45,191 nt of DNA from positions 1-45,191 of the forward strand of contig CAJOMV010000024.1 of NCBI GenBank assembly GCA_905235805.1, read 5' to 3'. The DNA comes from an uncultured Ruminiclostridium sp. (lineage in GTDB: Bacteria; Bacillota; Clostridia; Oscillospirales; Ruminococcaceae). The translations under genes and the position numbers were made by a program. Under the pieces are notes generated by a model. It was not told the DNA's origin. It did no database searches and saw only the letters and a program-made list of their open reading frames with translations. This document shows positions 24,511 through 33,842 of the stretch, piece by piece. The first letter of the stretch is position 1, and each line of letters starts with the position of its first letter.

Positions 24511-25815
24511 TTATGTGTTGTTCACAAGACTGCGGAAATCATCCCCGCGCTCCTCGAAATTCTTGTAGAACTCATAGCTTGCGGCAGCGGGGGAGAGGAT
24601 ACAGCGTACCTTCGTGACCTTTTTCGCGTATCCCACAGCGTCCCTCATGTCGGAAGCCTTGTAAACGGTATGAGCAGTCCCGTCGAGCAGCGGCATTATC
24701 TTATGCCCGCTGTCGGGGAGGAGAATGATGTTCGCGATATCCGAGGGGTTGAGGAAATCCACGAGCTCGGTGTAGTCTATGCCCCTGTCCATGCCGCCGA
24801 TGATAATGGTATCGACCTTGCCGAAGGCTCTGACCGCGGCTATAGCGGTGCTCGGGCAGGTGCTTATGCTGTCGTTGATATACTCCGCTCCGTTCACCGT
24901 CCCCACATTCTCGAGCCTGTGTCTGAGCCCGTCGAAGGACGCGACTGCGTCAAGCATATCCCTGTCCGTGCAGCCGTATTGCTGCGCGGCGCACATTGCT
25001 ATCCCGATATTGTAGAGATTGTGCCGCCCGAGGAGCTTTGTCCTCACGCCGCTGTACCTTTTTCCGCGTATCACGATATCGTTCCCGTCAACGCAGATGT
25101 CGGCAGGCTCGTCAAGGCTCGCGGAAATGACGTGCGCGGCTGTTTTTGCGGGCAGCAGGGACTTGTTTATGATCAGGGTGCCGTCCGCGCTCTGGAGCTT
25201 ATAGATGTTCTCCTTGGCGAGCCTGTACGCGTTAAAGTCAACATAATGGTCGAGGTGCTCCTCGAACAGGTTCAGGTAGATCGCCGTATCGGGTGAAGCC
25301 TGCACATATTCGAGTTGGTGGCAGGACATCTCGCACACGATGATAGTGTCGCTGTCAAGCTCCTCCGCGCAGTCCAGCGGCGGCACCCCGATATTGCCGA
25401 TGAGCACCGCGTTTTTCCCGCAGCGGGTGAGGATATGGTATATGAGGCTCGAGGTCGTCGATTTGCCCTTTGTGCCGGTAATGCCTATTATGGGGTTTGT
25501 GCGGTATCGCAGCAGCAGGTCGGTCTGACTTGTTATCCGCGCCTTTATGTCGTCCGTCACATCGTTGAACAGCGCTATCCCGGGCGCCTTCATTATGACG
25601 TCGAATTCCCCGAGACGGTCGAGGTAGTGCTCGCCGTATACGACCTCGATACCCTCTGTTTCGGGGCAAGAAACATCGTTCCTGTCGGCTATGGTCACAT
25701 TGCAGCCCCACTGCTTCAGCAGCCGCAGGGTGGATCTGCCCTCTCTTCCGAAGCCGAGGATAAGCACGCTCTTCCCGTCGAAGAAGTTCCGCAGTTTTTC
25801 GTAAAACAGGCTCAT
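24511..25815 (-). CDS. murD: UDP-N-acetylmuramoyl-L-alanine:glutamate ligase (MurD type)
   Basis: A 434-residue Mur ligase that adds glutamate to UDP-MurNAc-L-Ala in peptidoglycan synthesis in the cytoplasm. The N-terminal Rossmann-like domain begins SVLILGFGREGRST. The central ATP-binding motif is GITGTKGKSTT at 111-121, followed by YLNLFEEHLDHY and a C-terminal domain with YINDSISTCPSTAIAA. The start codon lies one base after the stop of the MurL-like gene. Because of that neighbour, this protein may act like Xanthomonas MurD2 and use L-glutamate rather than D-glutamate; the sequence alone does not settle this. Confidence 0.93.
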   Translation of the reverse strand: MSLFYEKLRNFFDGKSVLILGFGREGRSTLRLLKQWGCNVTIADRNDVSCPETEGIEVVYGEHYLDRLGEFDVIMKAPGIALFNDVTDDIKARITSQTDLLLRYRTNPIIGITGTKGKSTTSSLIYHILTRCGKNAVLIGNIGVPPLDCAEELDSDTIIVCEMSCHQLEYVQASPDTAIYLNLFEEHLDHYVDFNAYRLAKENIYKLQSADGTLIINKSLLPAKTAAHVISASLDEPADICVDGNDIVIRGKRYSGVRTKLLGRHNLYNIGIAMCAAQQYGCTDRDMLDAVASFDGLRHRLENVGTVNGAEYINDSISTCPSTAIAAVRAFGKVDTIIIGGMDRGIDYTELVDFLNPSDIANIILLPDSGHKIMPLLDGTAHTVYKASDMRDAVGYAKKVTKVRCILSPAAASYEFYKNFEERGDDFRSLVNNT

Positions 25816-25816
25816 A

Positions 25817-27136
25817 TTATTCCTTCAGCAGCCCTATGAATTCCGCCGGTACGAAGTTGTCGCTGTCGAAGTGACCGTCCAGTGACTCCGGCTCGTCGGG
25901 CTCCTCCTTTATATATTTGTCAAGCAGCAGCGGGATCCTTCCGCCCTCTCTGCGCTTGTACGCCCTGTACAGCGCGAGCCGTATCTCCGCGCGTGTCCCC
26001 ACGCACTCGAAGGGCTTGTCGAAGTCCGCGTACACCAGCCCGTTGAACAGCCCCTCAAACTCCGCGCTGTCCAGCATATCCGAGCCGAAGATCGGGACAA
26101 GCGCCCCGTCGTCGAGGAACGCCGCCAGCATGATGTACACATACAGGCACTTCGCGCACTTCCCGCACCACGAGTCGGTCTTTGAGCCGACGTTGCAGCT
26201 TCGGAAGATACCCAGGTACTTCGGGTAGGTGACGAATTTCTTCGCTATCTGCCACTCGCTCCACGGGCGCAGCAGGCTGAAATACTCCGGCGGCACAGTC
26301 AGCCACTTTTCGCAGTATTCCCGGAAATCCCGCTCGAACTCGGTGCTCTTGCTGTACTGGTGGTTCACTCCCGTACCGCTGACATTGCCCTCGTTCGCGC
26401 TGCTCTCATTTGAGAGGGCGATGTATTTCTTTCCCGTTATCACGGCGGCGAGGTACGAGGAGAACGCGACTATCGCCGAGAAGGGGGTATGCCCGTTGAG
26501 CCAGCCGTCGGCATTGCGCCGTAAGAGCTCCGGGTGTATCGAGCGCTTGAAGCCGACTATCCGTTCCTCTGGGTAGCCTGCCGCGAGAGCGCATTCCGTC
26601 GTTGTCTTGTGCGGATTTATCGTGTAGCAGAGATTATCCTCTCTCATACCGCCGAGCAGCTCCAGCGTCACGACGCTGTCCTTTCCGCCGCCCACCGGTA
26701 TGAGCGCGCCCCTGCGCTCGCCTGTGTACGGGTCTTTGAAGGCGGGAACGTCGGAGCGCTCCGCCTCAATGGTCATGAAGCTCTCGAAGTCGGTCTGTAT
26801 GCCGTTGCGGTAGAAAAATTCACCCAGCCCGCCAAAGTACAGCTTCTTCCACCACCGTATCTGCTCCTCGTTCAGCGCGCCGCACTTCACCAGTACCTTG
26901 GGCGGGCAGGCGCACTTCCAGTAGCTGACCAGCTCCGTCATTCCTATGGAAAAGACGATGTACTCTATCAGCTCTCTGTCCATGCCCCCGGGCACTGTAA
27001 GCCCGTTCCACTTCCAAGCGGGTACAAACTCATACTCCCCTATGGTGAAGCGGAAAGAGAAGCCCTCGTCGTTGATGTCATAGCCGTGGTAGATGAAGGT
27101 GCCGTATCTGCTCCGAAGCTCGCTGAATTTATCCAA
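25817..27136 (-). CDS. murL: MurL-like UDP-MurNAc-L-Ala-L-Glu epimerase (PP-loop enzyme)
   Basis: A 439-residue protein with a PP-loop ATP pyrophosphatase motif, PVGGGKDSVV (GGGKDS at 149-154). Segments typical of MurL follow: RNADGWLNGHTPFSAIVAF, ALSNESSANEGNVSGTGVNH and QYSKSTEFERDF, plus a Cys cluster SWCGKCAKC near residues 317-330. In Xanthomonas, MurL uses ATP to epimerise the terminal L-Glu of UDP-MurNAc-L-Ala-L-Glu to D-Glu after MurD2 adds L-Glu. Here the murD gene starts one base downstream, matching that pairing. The identification is from recalled family patterns and not from an alignment; another PP-loop function is the alternative. Confidence 0.8.
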   Translation of the reverse strand: MDKFSELRSRYGTFIYHGYDINDEGFSFRFTIGEYEFVPAWKWNGLTVPGGMDRELIEYIVFSIGMTELVSYWKCACPPKVLVKCGALNEEQIRWWKKLYFGGLGEFFYRNGIQTDFESFMTIEAERSDVPAFKDPYTGERRGALIPVGGGKDSVVTLELLGGMREDNLCYTINPHKTTTECALAAGYPEERIVGFKRSIHPELLRRNADGWLNGHTPFSAIVAFSSYLAAVITGKKYIALSNESSANEGNVSGTGVNHQYSKSTEFERDFREYCEKWLTVPPEYFSLLRPWSEWQIAKKFVTYPKYLGIFRSCNVGSKTDSWCGKCAKCLYVYIMLAAFLDDGALVPIFGSDMLDSAEFEGLFNGLVYADFDKPFECVGTRAEIRLALYRAYKRREGGRIPLLLDKYIKEEPDEPESLDGHFDSDNFVPAEFIGLLKE

Positions 27137-27147
27137 ATCCGTTCTCC

Positions 27148-27555
27148 TTATCCTATCTTCATGTCGATCTCTGTATAAAGAAGGCTCGCGTTTATCTCCT
27201 GATGCGGGAAATCACGTCCGTTTACCTTTGAAGGGTAGACGATCTGTATATCCTTTGTGCCCTTCTCCGTCAGGAAGCTGAGCTCTATGATGTACTGCCC
27301 GCTGCCTGTGGCGGAAACATCGCCCATCATCAGGGTATCGAAGGTGTAGAACTCGACGTAGCTCGAATACTCGTCAAATCTGTACAGCAGCAGTCTGTCC
27401 AGCGAGGTCAGCGCTATGTACGCCATATCCGCCGCCTTTGAGGACAGCTTTGCCTGCTGTCTCTTCACCGCCCCGAACACGGGGTAGATGAGCTTTTCGT
27501 TAGTGATGAGGCAGTTTGAGAGCCTTCGCAGCATTTCTTTTTCAGATACTTCCAT
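27148..27555 (-). CDS. Small PH-like domain protein of unknown function
   Basis: A 135-residue soluble protein with no signal peptide or membrane helix. After an N-terminal helix (about residues 3-15), the segments ADMAYIALTSLDRLLLYRFD and VEFYTFDTLMMGDV followed by alternating beta-strands resemble bacterial PH-like domains of the YokE type. This is a fold-level impression only. It is the gene immediately before murL (11 bases) and follows the SDR gene by 24 bases, so it belongs to the same operon. Confidence 0.7.
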   Translation of the reverse strand: MEVSEKEMLRRLSNCLITNEKLIYPVFGAVKRQQAKLSSKAADMAYIALTSLDRLLLYRFDEYSSYVEFYTFDTLMMGDVSATGSGQYIIELSFLTEKGTKDIQIVYPSKVNGRDFPHQEINASLLYTEIDMKIG

Positions 27556-27579
27556 TGTTTTATACCTCTTTTTATTTTA

Positions 27580-28272
27580 TCAATAAAAACCCCCGTCCAC
27601 GCCGAGCACCTGACCCGTCGTGAAGGTATTGCTTTCAAAGAAGCGAGCCGCGTGGGAGATGTCCTCCGGCTTGCCGAGACGGCAGAGCGGCGTGGCGTCG
27701 ATCAGCTCTTTCAGCTCTCCGGGCGTGAGGTGTCCGTTCATGGGGCTGTCTATCACTCCCGGCGCGATGCAGTTCACGCGTATGCCCGAGGGTCCCAGCT
27801 CCTTGGCGAGGGCTTTCGTGAAGCCGATAAGCCCCGCCTTTGCCGCCGAGTACGCCACCTCGCAGGACGCGCCGTGCACTCCCCACACCGAGGAGATGTT
27901 GATGACGCAGCCCTCGTGCCGCCGTATCATTCCGCGGCAGACCTCGCGTGTCAGCAGTGCGGGAGCGGTTAGGTCGATGTCCGTCATTCTCTGCCACTCC
28001 TCGTCGGTGGTGTCCCCGAGCAGCTTTATCTGCGATATCCCCGCGTTGTTTATCAGCAGGGAGCAGTCGGCGGTGTACGGGTCGAGCGCCCGCAGAGCTC
28101 CCGGCTCGCCGAAGCCGCACCTGACGGGCTGCGCTCCGTACCGCTCCCGCAGCTCCCCGGCGGTCTCCGTGCTGCTGTTATAGGTGAACACCACCGAATA
28201 GTCCGCCGCGAATTCCGCGACCAGCGCCTTGCCTATCGCGCCCGTCCCGCCGGTTATTATCGCCGTTTTCAT
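27580..28272 (-). CDS. Short-chain dehydrogenase, YmfI/FabG-like
   Basis: A 230-residue Rossmann-fold reductase. The cofactor motif is TGGTGAIG at residues 7-14, LLINNAGIS is near residue 93, the catalytic Ser lies in NISSVWG, and YSAAK carries the Tyr and Lys; VDGGF is at the end. The SSVWGVHGASCEVAYSAAK region resembles YmfI, the elongation factor P 5-aminopentanone reductase of Firmicutes, more than a fatty-acid FabG, and no fatty-acid genes are nearby. The YmfI assignment is moderate and the SDR assignment certain. It lies nine bases after the ClpE-like gene. Confidence 0.88.
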   Translation of the reverse strand: MKTAIITGGTGAIGKALVAEFAADYSVVFTYNSSTETAGELRERYGAQPVRCGFGEPGALRALDPYTADCSLLINNAGISQIKLLGDTTDEEWQRMTDIDLTAPALLTREVCRGMIRRHEGCVINISSVWGVHGASCEVAYSAAKAGLIGFTKALAKELGPSGIRVNCIAPGVIDSPMNGHLTPGELKELIDATPLCRLGKPEDISHAARFFESNTFTTGQVLGVDGGFY

Positions 28273-28281
28273 ATTATTATA

Positions 28282-30708
28282 TTACCCCAGCTTTACCGAT
28301 ATTCCGTTTTCGTCCGCCGACAGCTCTATGGTCTTGTCACCCTCTGTCTCCGTGTTTATCAGGAGCTCGGCTATCGGGTCCTCGACCTCCTCGCGTATCA
28401 CCTTCAGTATATCGCGTCCGCCGTATTTGCCGCCGTGAGCCTTATGGGCGATATACCTGTACACAGCGTCATCGATATTCAGGGCGGTGCCGTTCTCCGC
28501 GAGCGCGGCAGCGGTGTCCGCGAGCTGGAGCTTCGCGATATCGGCGTAGTTCTCCTCGGTGAGCGGCGAGAATACCACTACCTCGTCCACACGTCCGAGA
28601 AACTCCGGGCGCAGGAATTCCTTGAGCGCCTTCATAGCCTTCTCTTTAGAGAGGTCTCCCGTCGTCTTGCCGAAGCCCATTCCCGATTCTCCGGTGGAGG
28701 AGCCCGCGTTTGAGGTCATGCAGATGAGAGTGTTCTCGAAATTGACCTTCCTGCCGTGGGAATCGCTGATCCTGCCCTCATCGAGTATCTGGAGCAGTAT
28801 ATTCATCACGTCGGGGTGAGCCTTTTCTATCTCGTCGAAGAGTATCACGGAGTAGGGACGGCGGCGTACCTTCTCGGTGAGCTGTCCCGCGTCGTCGAAG
28901 CCCACATATCCGGGAGGCGAGCCGATTATCTTGGAGACGCTGTGCTTCTCCATGTACTCCGACATATCAAGGCGTATCAAAGGCTCGACCCCGCTGAACA
29001 GCTCCTCCGCCAGCACCTTCACCAGCTGCGTTTTGCCGACGCCGGTGGGTCCCACGAAGATGAAGGACGCGGGACGGCGCTTGGTGGTAAGGTTGACGCG
29101 GGAGCGCTTAACCGCCTTGGCGACCTTCTCACACGCCTCGTCCTGTCCGATTATCTTCTCCTTGAGTATATCCTCGAGACGGGAGATCTTCTTGAACTCC
29201 GTCTCCATTATCTTCTTTGCGGGTATGCCCGTCCACATCTCAATGACCGTCGAGAGGTCGGCGGAGGTGAGCCGCACCTTCTCCGCCAGCGGCTTCAGGC
29301 GCTCTATCTCGGCGTTGTTCTTAGCCTTCTCGGTCTTTACCTCGGCAAGCTTTGCGTAGTCGGGCTCCTTTTCGGAGGCGAGGTCGGATTCCCGCTCGTC
29401 GAGCTCCTTAGCCTTCTTCAGGCAGACCTCGTAGGCGGTGAGATCTGCGCTTCGTATGCTCGCGCACGCCGCAGCCTCGTCCAGCAGGTCTATCGCCTTG
29501 TCGGGAAGGTAACGGTCGGTGATATAGCGCTCCGACAGCGTCACGCACGGCTTTATCAGCGAATCGTCTATCTTTATCCTGTGGTGCTCCTCGTAGTAGC
29601 CCTTTATCCCTCGGAGCAGCTCCGCGGTCTCGTCAATGGTAGGCTCGTTGACGGTCACTGGCTGGAAGCGCCTCTCAAGAGCCGCGTCCTTTTCGATATG
29701 CTTGCGGTACTCGTTGAAGGTGGTGGCGCCTATGACCTGCAGCTCTCCGCGGGAGAGAGCTGGCTTGAACATATTCGCGGCGTTCATTGTGCCGTCGCTG
29801 TCGCCGGTGCCGACTAAGTTATGCACCTCGTCGATGAAGATGATGATATTGCCGTTTATCTTTATCTCCTCGATGAGCGACTTTACGCGGCTCTCGAACT
29901 GTCCCCTGAACTGGGTGCCCGCTACCAGTGCCGTAAGGTCGAGGAGGTAGAGCTCCTTGTCCCGGAGCCTGAACGGCACGTTCCCCTCAGCGATGCGCTG
30001 TGCGATGCCCTCGGCGATAGCGGTCTTGCCGACGCCCGGCTCACCTATGAGGCAGGGATTGTTCTTGGTGCGGCGGGAGAGTATCTGTATCACGCGCTCG
30101 ATCTCGCGGTCACGTCCTATGATGCGGTCAGTCTTTCCGCTGCGGGCGCGGTCGGTGAGGTTTGTGCAGAAGGTATCAAGGAACTTGCGGTGCTTTTCCG
30201 CCTGTCTTTTCTTCTTCTCCCGTTCCTTTCGCGAGGAGCGGGAGGCATTGTCGTCACTGCTCCCGTTGCTGACGGAGGCGTTATTCGCGGGACTCTCGAA
30301 GAAGCGCTGGAAGAACGCCGGCATAGTGCCGCCCTGCTTGAAGCCGTCAACGCGGTCGTTCTCGTCCTCATCGGTCTCGTCGTCATTGTCCTCTTCTTTG
30401 ATGATGAGCGCGTTATCGTCGTCCTCGTCATCATCGGGCTCGTCGTCCTCATCCTCGTCGCTGCCGTCCTCGATCTCGTCATAGTCGGGAGTGTCCTGTC
30501 CGAACCTGTTCCCGAACCACTGCGTGGGGTCGGCGTCAAGGTCTATGTCCGACAGTCCCATCTGCTTGAGGTAGTTGTCCACCTGCGGAATGCCGAGCTC
30601 CTTCGCGCACTTGAGGCAGTAGCCGTTCTCGAACTTCTGGGTGCCGCTCATACCCGACATGAATACCACAGCCGGTCTCTTGCGGCATCTTGAGCATATC
30701 ATATCCAT
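28282..30708 (-). CDS. ClpE-like AAA+ unfoldase with acidic linker
   Basis: An 808-residue Hsp100 ATPase that should unfold proteins for ClpP. The N-terminus has a zinc-finger pattern with Cys 5, 8, 31 and 34, as in ClpE. A long, strongly acidic low-complexity stretch (about residues 75-120) and a charged segment follow. The first AAA module has GEPGVGKT at 222-229 and [12 protein letters not shown]; the second has GPTGVGKT at 553-560 and [13 protein letters not shown]. The Clp_N double repeat of ClpC is absent. The acidic stretch is unusual and may bind substrates or adaptors (inference). No CtsR-type operator was seen, and the gene sits inside an operon-like run. Confidence 0.9.
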   Translation of the reverse strand: MDMICSRCRKRPAVVFMSGMSGTQKFENGYCLKCAKELGIPQVDNYLKQMGLSDIDLDADPTQWFGNRFGQDTPDYDEIEDGSDEDEDDEPDDDEDDDNALIIKEEDNDDETDEDENDRVDGFKQGGTMPAFFQRFFESPANNASVSNGSSDDNASRSSRKEREKKKRQAEKHRKFLDTFCTNLTDRARSGKTDRIIGRDREIERVIQILSRRTKNNPCLIGEPGVGKTAIAEGIAQRIAEGNVPFRLRDKELYLLDLTALVAGTQFRGQFESRVKSLIEEIKINGNIIIFIDEVHNLVGTGDSDGTMNAANMFKPALSRGELQVIGATTFNEYRKHIEKDAALERRFQPVTVNEPTIDETAELLRGIKGYYEEHHRIKIDDSLIKPCVTLSERYITDRYLPDKAIDLLDEAAACASIRSADLTAYEVCLKKAKELDERESDLASEKEPDYAKLAEVKTEKAKNNAEIERLKPLAEKVRLTSADLSTVIEMWTGIPAKKIMETEFKKISRLEDILKEKIIGQDEACEKVAKAVKRSRVNLTTKRRPASFIFVGPTGVGKTQLVKVLAEELFSGVEPLIRLDMSEYMEKHSVSKIIGSPPGYVGFDDAGQLTEKVRRRPYSVILFDEIEKAHPDVMNILLQILDEGRISDSHGRKVNFENTLICMTSNAGSSTGESGMGFGKTTGDLSKEKAMKALKEFLRPEFLGRVDEVVVFSPLTEENYADIAKLQLADTAAALAENGTALNIDDAVYRYIAHKAHGGKYGGRDILKVIREEVEDPIAELLINTETEGDKTIELSADENGISVKLG

Positions 30709-30752
30709 ATTCGTTTCTCCTTTGCTGTTATCTGTTTTCCGATGAGCACCGT

Positions 30753-31799
30753 TCAGCTCCCTATCCCCGTTATCGTCAGCGGGTCGAGCTCATACAGGTA
30801 CCTGAAAATGAATGTCTTTTCTATCGTAGGCTCGTTTATGAATACGAGCGAGTTTCCCAGCAGCGATATAAGGAATTTTATCACCAGGCAGATTATCAGT
30901 ATCACTATCACGCCCTCCGCTGTCCCGAGCACAGCGCCTATCACCCTGTTCGCCGTTCCCGCCACGGGGATACGGTTCACCAGCTTTGTGACGCTCGCTA
31001 TAATGTTCAGTATCAGCAGCACCAGCGCGAATAACAACAGGAACACCGCTATTTTCAGCGGCGGCAGCACAGTCGGCGTCACGATGCTGTCCATTATCTG
31101 CCCGCCGTAGTCCGCGTCTGCCGCGGTCACGACCGAAGCCACCACATTATATACCGCGTCCCTGCTGCCGTTCGAGAGATCCCTGCCGAAGTCCTTCAGT
31201 CCCGAGGCGACAGTCCCCGAGAGGGTGTCCCCGATCTCCTCGAAGGCTTTGTCTATCTTGTCCGAGGTGATGTTGTCGGATATCACTCTCGCCAGTACCA
31301 CATTTTCGATACCGTACTTCTCCACCTCGTCCTTCGTCACCGTCACAAGTCCCGGCTTGAGGGAGGAGAAGTCGAACCCCTCGCCTATCCCGAACATCGT
31401 CAGGTCAACGTTCTCTATCCCCGTCTCCGTCAGGTCCACCGAGGACAGGTCGATGTCAGTCTTTCCTGTCTCGTCGTACTCCACCGCTATTTCAGGCAGC
31501 GGTACGCCCTTTATCACAGTCTTTGACATATCGAGCTGCGACAGTCCGTCTATGACCTCGCCGCCCATTGCATTATCGATGCTCCGGTCGATATACACCT
31601 CGACCTTGTCGCGGATAAACCTGTCGTACAGCTTCTCTGTGACGGGTCCCGTCAGCACGAATGCCGCGATGAACGCGACTATCGCCGCTATCGCGCTTAT
31701 CAGCACTCCCACGGCTCCCTTTTTGCCGCCGCGGTACAGATACACCACGATTATCGCCAGCGTCAGCAGGTCGAGAAACCAGAAAAATTCACTTCCCAT
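30753..31799 (-). CDS. CvpA-family membrane protein
   Basis: A 348-residue protein with N-terminal helices (LLTLAIIVVYLYRGGKKGAV and VLISAIAAIVAFIAAFVL, residues about 11-66), a large soluble insert of about 180 residues, and C-terminal helices at about 235-330. The short RGxxKG loop and helix arrangement are typical of CvpA/colicin V production proteins. The long insert makes it larger than the usual 160-200 residue family members. The function in Gram-positive bacteria is not established. Confidence 0.8.
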   Translation of the reverse strand: MGSEFFWFLDLLTLAIIVVYLYRGGKKGAVGVLISAIAAIVAFIAAFVLTGPVTEKLYDRFIRDKVEVYIDRSIDNAMGGEVIDGLSQLDMSKTVIKGVPLPEIAVEYDETGKTDIDLSSVDLTETGIENVDLTMFGIGEGFDFSSLKPGLVTVTKDEVEKYGIENVVLARVISDNITSDKIDKAFEEIGDTLSGTVASGLKDFGRDLSNGSRDAVYNVVASVVTAADADYGGQIMDSIVTPTVLPPLKIAVFLLLFALVLLILNIIASVTKLVNRIPVAGTANRVIGAVLGTAEGVIVILIICLVIKFLISLLGNSLVFINEPTIEKTFIFRYLYELDPLTITGIGS

Positions 31800-31816
31800 A
31801 TTATCTCCTTTATTCG

Positions 31817-33073
31817 TCAGTCGCTGCTCTCGCTCTGCGCTGAGTTAAGCTCTGTCTTATCTATATTTCTGTAACCCATGAGGAATATCTCATTGCCTAT
31901 CTTCACGAAGTCCGAATAGCCCTCGTTCGCCACCGGTACTTCCGTATCGTCCGTCAGCATGAAGTCGTAGATATGGAGCTTCGTGCCGTCGAGAATATAT
32001 ATGCCGCTGTCGTCCATAGCCATATCCACAGTGCTCGAGTTTATAGTGACGAGGGTGGAAGCCTCCGCCTGCGGATCGAGCACCATCGCGATGTGCCTGT
32101 TCGCTGAGATGTCCTCGTAGTGCAGCAGTATATGGTCGGAGTTTATCACCGCGTCGCGGAGCTTTCCGCTGTACGGGTAGCTCCCGTTCAGTATGCCGTC
32201 GTCGCAGCCGAGGGATATCACCGTGTTGTCGCACACAGCTATCACGTTCTTTTCGTCCGCGTACAGCTCACAGGGAAGGCTGTTGCTGCGGAGGGTATAT
32301 TTCCAGACATTCCCCTCGGGGTTCTTTATCGAGAATTTGTAGAAGTTCGAGATTATATCGCCGCCCATTGAGCTCAAGGTCGATACTATCATGTGCTCGC
32401 CGTCGCCCACGAAGGCTGCCTGCATAACGCTCTCGTCCGCGAATTTGCGGGTATATTTCCAGTTTCCTCCGTCGTCATACACATACAGGATATTCGAGTA
32501 TCTGTCCGAGCGTGTTACCACAGCGGCAAGGTTATCGCTCCCGACCGAGGCGTAAACTATCTTGTCGTCGGTGGCGTGCTGGAACAGCAGGCTTGTGCGG
32601 CTGTACATGCCGAACTTGTAGCCCGCCTTGTCGTACAGCATTATGCGCTTGCTGCTCAAAGTCTTTTCGGGATTGCTGTATCCGTGCTTGAGCGCGAACA
32701 CCTGCGCGCCGTCGGTGTCGTACATGAACAGGTAGGTATCCGTCAGCAGCGAGAACCCGTCGCCCATTCTGTCGAAGGCGTAGTCTCCGCTTGCGGGCAG
32801 CTCGATAGGAAAGCCCGCGTCGAGGGAGGTCTTGGTATCTATCTGCGAAGCGATGCCTCTGAACGGCTCAAATATCTTCTCGGCGTTCAGCCACACCACA
32901 GCGGCTGCGATGACGAGCACGATAATGATGACGAGCTTGATGATAAGCCTGTTGCGCGCCTTAGCCTTTTCTTTTTTCTTTTCCTTTGCCCTGTACCTTG
33001 AGAGATCGGTGGTATTGCCTTCCGACTGATGTCGGGTGCTGTTCCTGATCTCCTCGCTTTCAAGAATTTTCAT
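31817..33073 (-). CDS. Membrane-anchored DUF5711-like beta-propeller protein
   Basis: A 418-residue protein with a charged N-terminus rich in Lys, Glu and Arg, one membrane helix (about residues 43-65), and an extracellular region with repeated beta-strand motifs such as VYASVGSDNLAAVVTRSD and ILYVYDDGGNWKYTRKF. That repeat rhythm suggests a beta-propeller and resembles DUF5711, a family common in Clostridia. The function is unknown. Its start overlaps the end of truA by 14 bases, and the ribosome binding site is weak, so translation is probably coupled. Confidence 0.78.
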   Translation of the reverse strand: MKILESEEIRNSTRHQSEGNTTDLSRYRAKEKKKEKAKARNRLIIKLVIIIVLVIAAAVVWLNAEKIFEPFRGIASQIDTKTSLDAGFPIELPASGDYAFDRMGDGFSLLTDTYLFMYDTDGAQVFALKHGYSNPEKTLSSKRIMLYDKAGYKFGMYSRTSLLFQHATDDKIVYASVGSDNLAAVVTRSDRYSNILYVYDDGGNWKYTRKFADESVMQAAFVGDGEHMIVSTLSSMGGDIISNFYKFSIKNPEGNVWKYTLRSNSLPCELYADEKNVIAVCDNTVISLGCDDGILNGSYPYSGKLRDAVINSDHILLHYEDISANRHIAMVLDPQAEASTLVTINSSTVDMAMDDSGIYILDGTKLHIYDFMLTDDTEVPVANEGYSDFVKIGNEIFLMGYRNIDKTELNSAQSESSD

Positions 33074-33833
33074 TGATCTCTGTTTCCTTCTCGGTGTAGA
33101 ACACCCTGTTCAGATAAAGTCCGTGCGGCGGTATCGTTATCCCCGCCATATCTCTTTCTCCCGTGTCGAGCGAGCGGATAATGTCGTCCTCCGTGCGTTT
33201 GCCCTCGTTGATGTATATGAGGGTCCCCACGATTATCCGCACCATATTGTGCAGGAACCCGTCTCCGCTCACCGTGACAGTGACCGTGTCGCCGTCACGC
33301 CTTACACCCGCGTCCCATATCGTACGGACTGTAGTGGAGAGGTGCTCCTTAGCCTCAGCCTTGCAGAAAGCCGCGAAATTGTGCGTCCCGACCAGCAGCT
33401 TTGCCGCCCTGTCGAGTCTCGCCTCATCCAGTCTGTACGGATAGAACAGCGCAAGGGCGTACCCGAAGGGGTCCTTCTGCGGAGCGTTGTTGATAAGGTA
33501 GACGTATTCCTTTCCCTTTGCGGAGAAGCGCGCGTGGAAATCCTCGTCCGCCTCCTCGCAGGAGAGCACCGCGATATCGTCCGGCAGCAGCGCGTTCATC
33601 GCTTTCATAAGCCCGGAGCAGGGGATAGCGCTCTCTGTCCGTGTGCTGAACCAGAACTCTCTCGCGTGCACTCCCGCGTCCGTCCTCGAGCAGCCGTGAA
33701 CCGTCACGAGCGTATTCAGTATCCGCCCCATGCGCTCCTCGATGACCTGCTGTACCGTTATGTTGTTGTTCTGCCGCTGCCAGCCGTGGTAGGCTGTGCC
33801 GTTGTATGCTATGCGTACTTTTAAGTTTCTCAT
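33060..33833 (-). CDS. truA: tRNA pseudouridine(38-40) synthase
   Basis: A 257-residue enzyme that converts uridine to pseudouridine in the tRNA anticodon arm. The catalytic motif GCSRTDAGVHA has the active Asp at residue 52, and AYNGTAYHGWQRQ near the N-terminus is diagnostic. The length is usual for TruA. It follows ecfT by nine bases, as it does in many Firmicutes. Confidence 0.96.
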   Translation of the reverse strand: MRNLKVRIAYNGTAYHGWQRQNNNITVQQVIEERMGRILNTLVTVHGCSRTDAGVHAREFWFSTRTESAIPCSGLMKAMNALLPDDIAVLSCEEADEDFHARFSAKGKEYVYLINNAPQKDPFGYALALFYPYRLDEARLDRAAKLLVGTHNFAAFCKAEAKEHLSTTVRTIWDAGVRRDGDTVTVTVSGDGFLHNMVRIIVGTLIYINEGKRTEDDIIRSLDTGERDMAGITIPPHGLYLNRVFYTEKETEINENS

Positions 33834-33842
33834 ATAAGCAGA

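Noticed and set aside
28756..29817. 353-codon plus-strand open frame opposite the ClpE-like gene
   Set aside because: Antisense to conserved AAA+ coding sequence.
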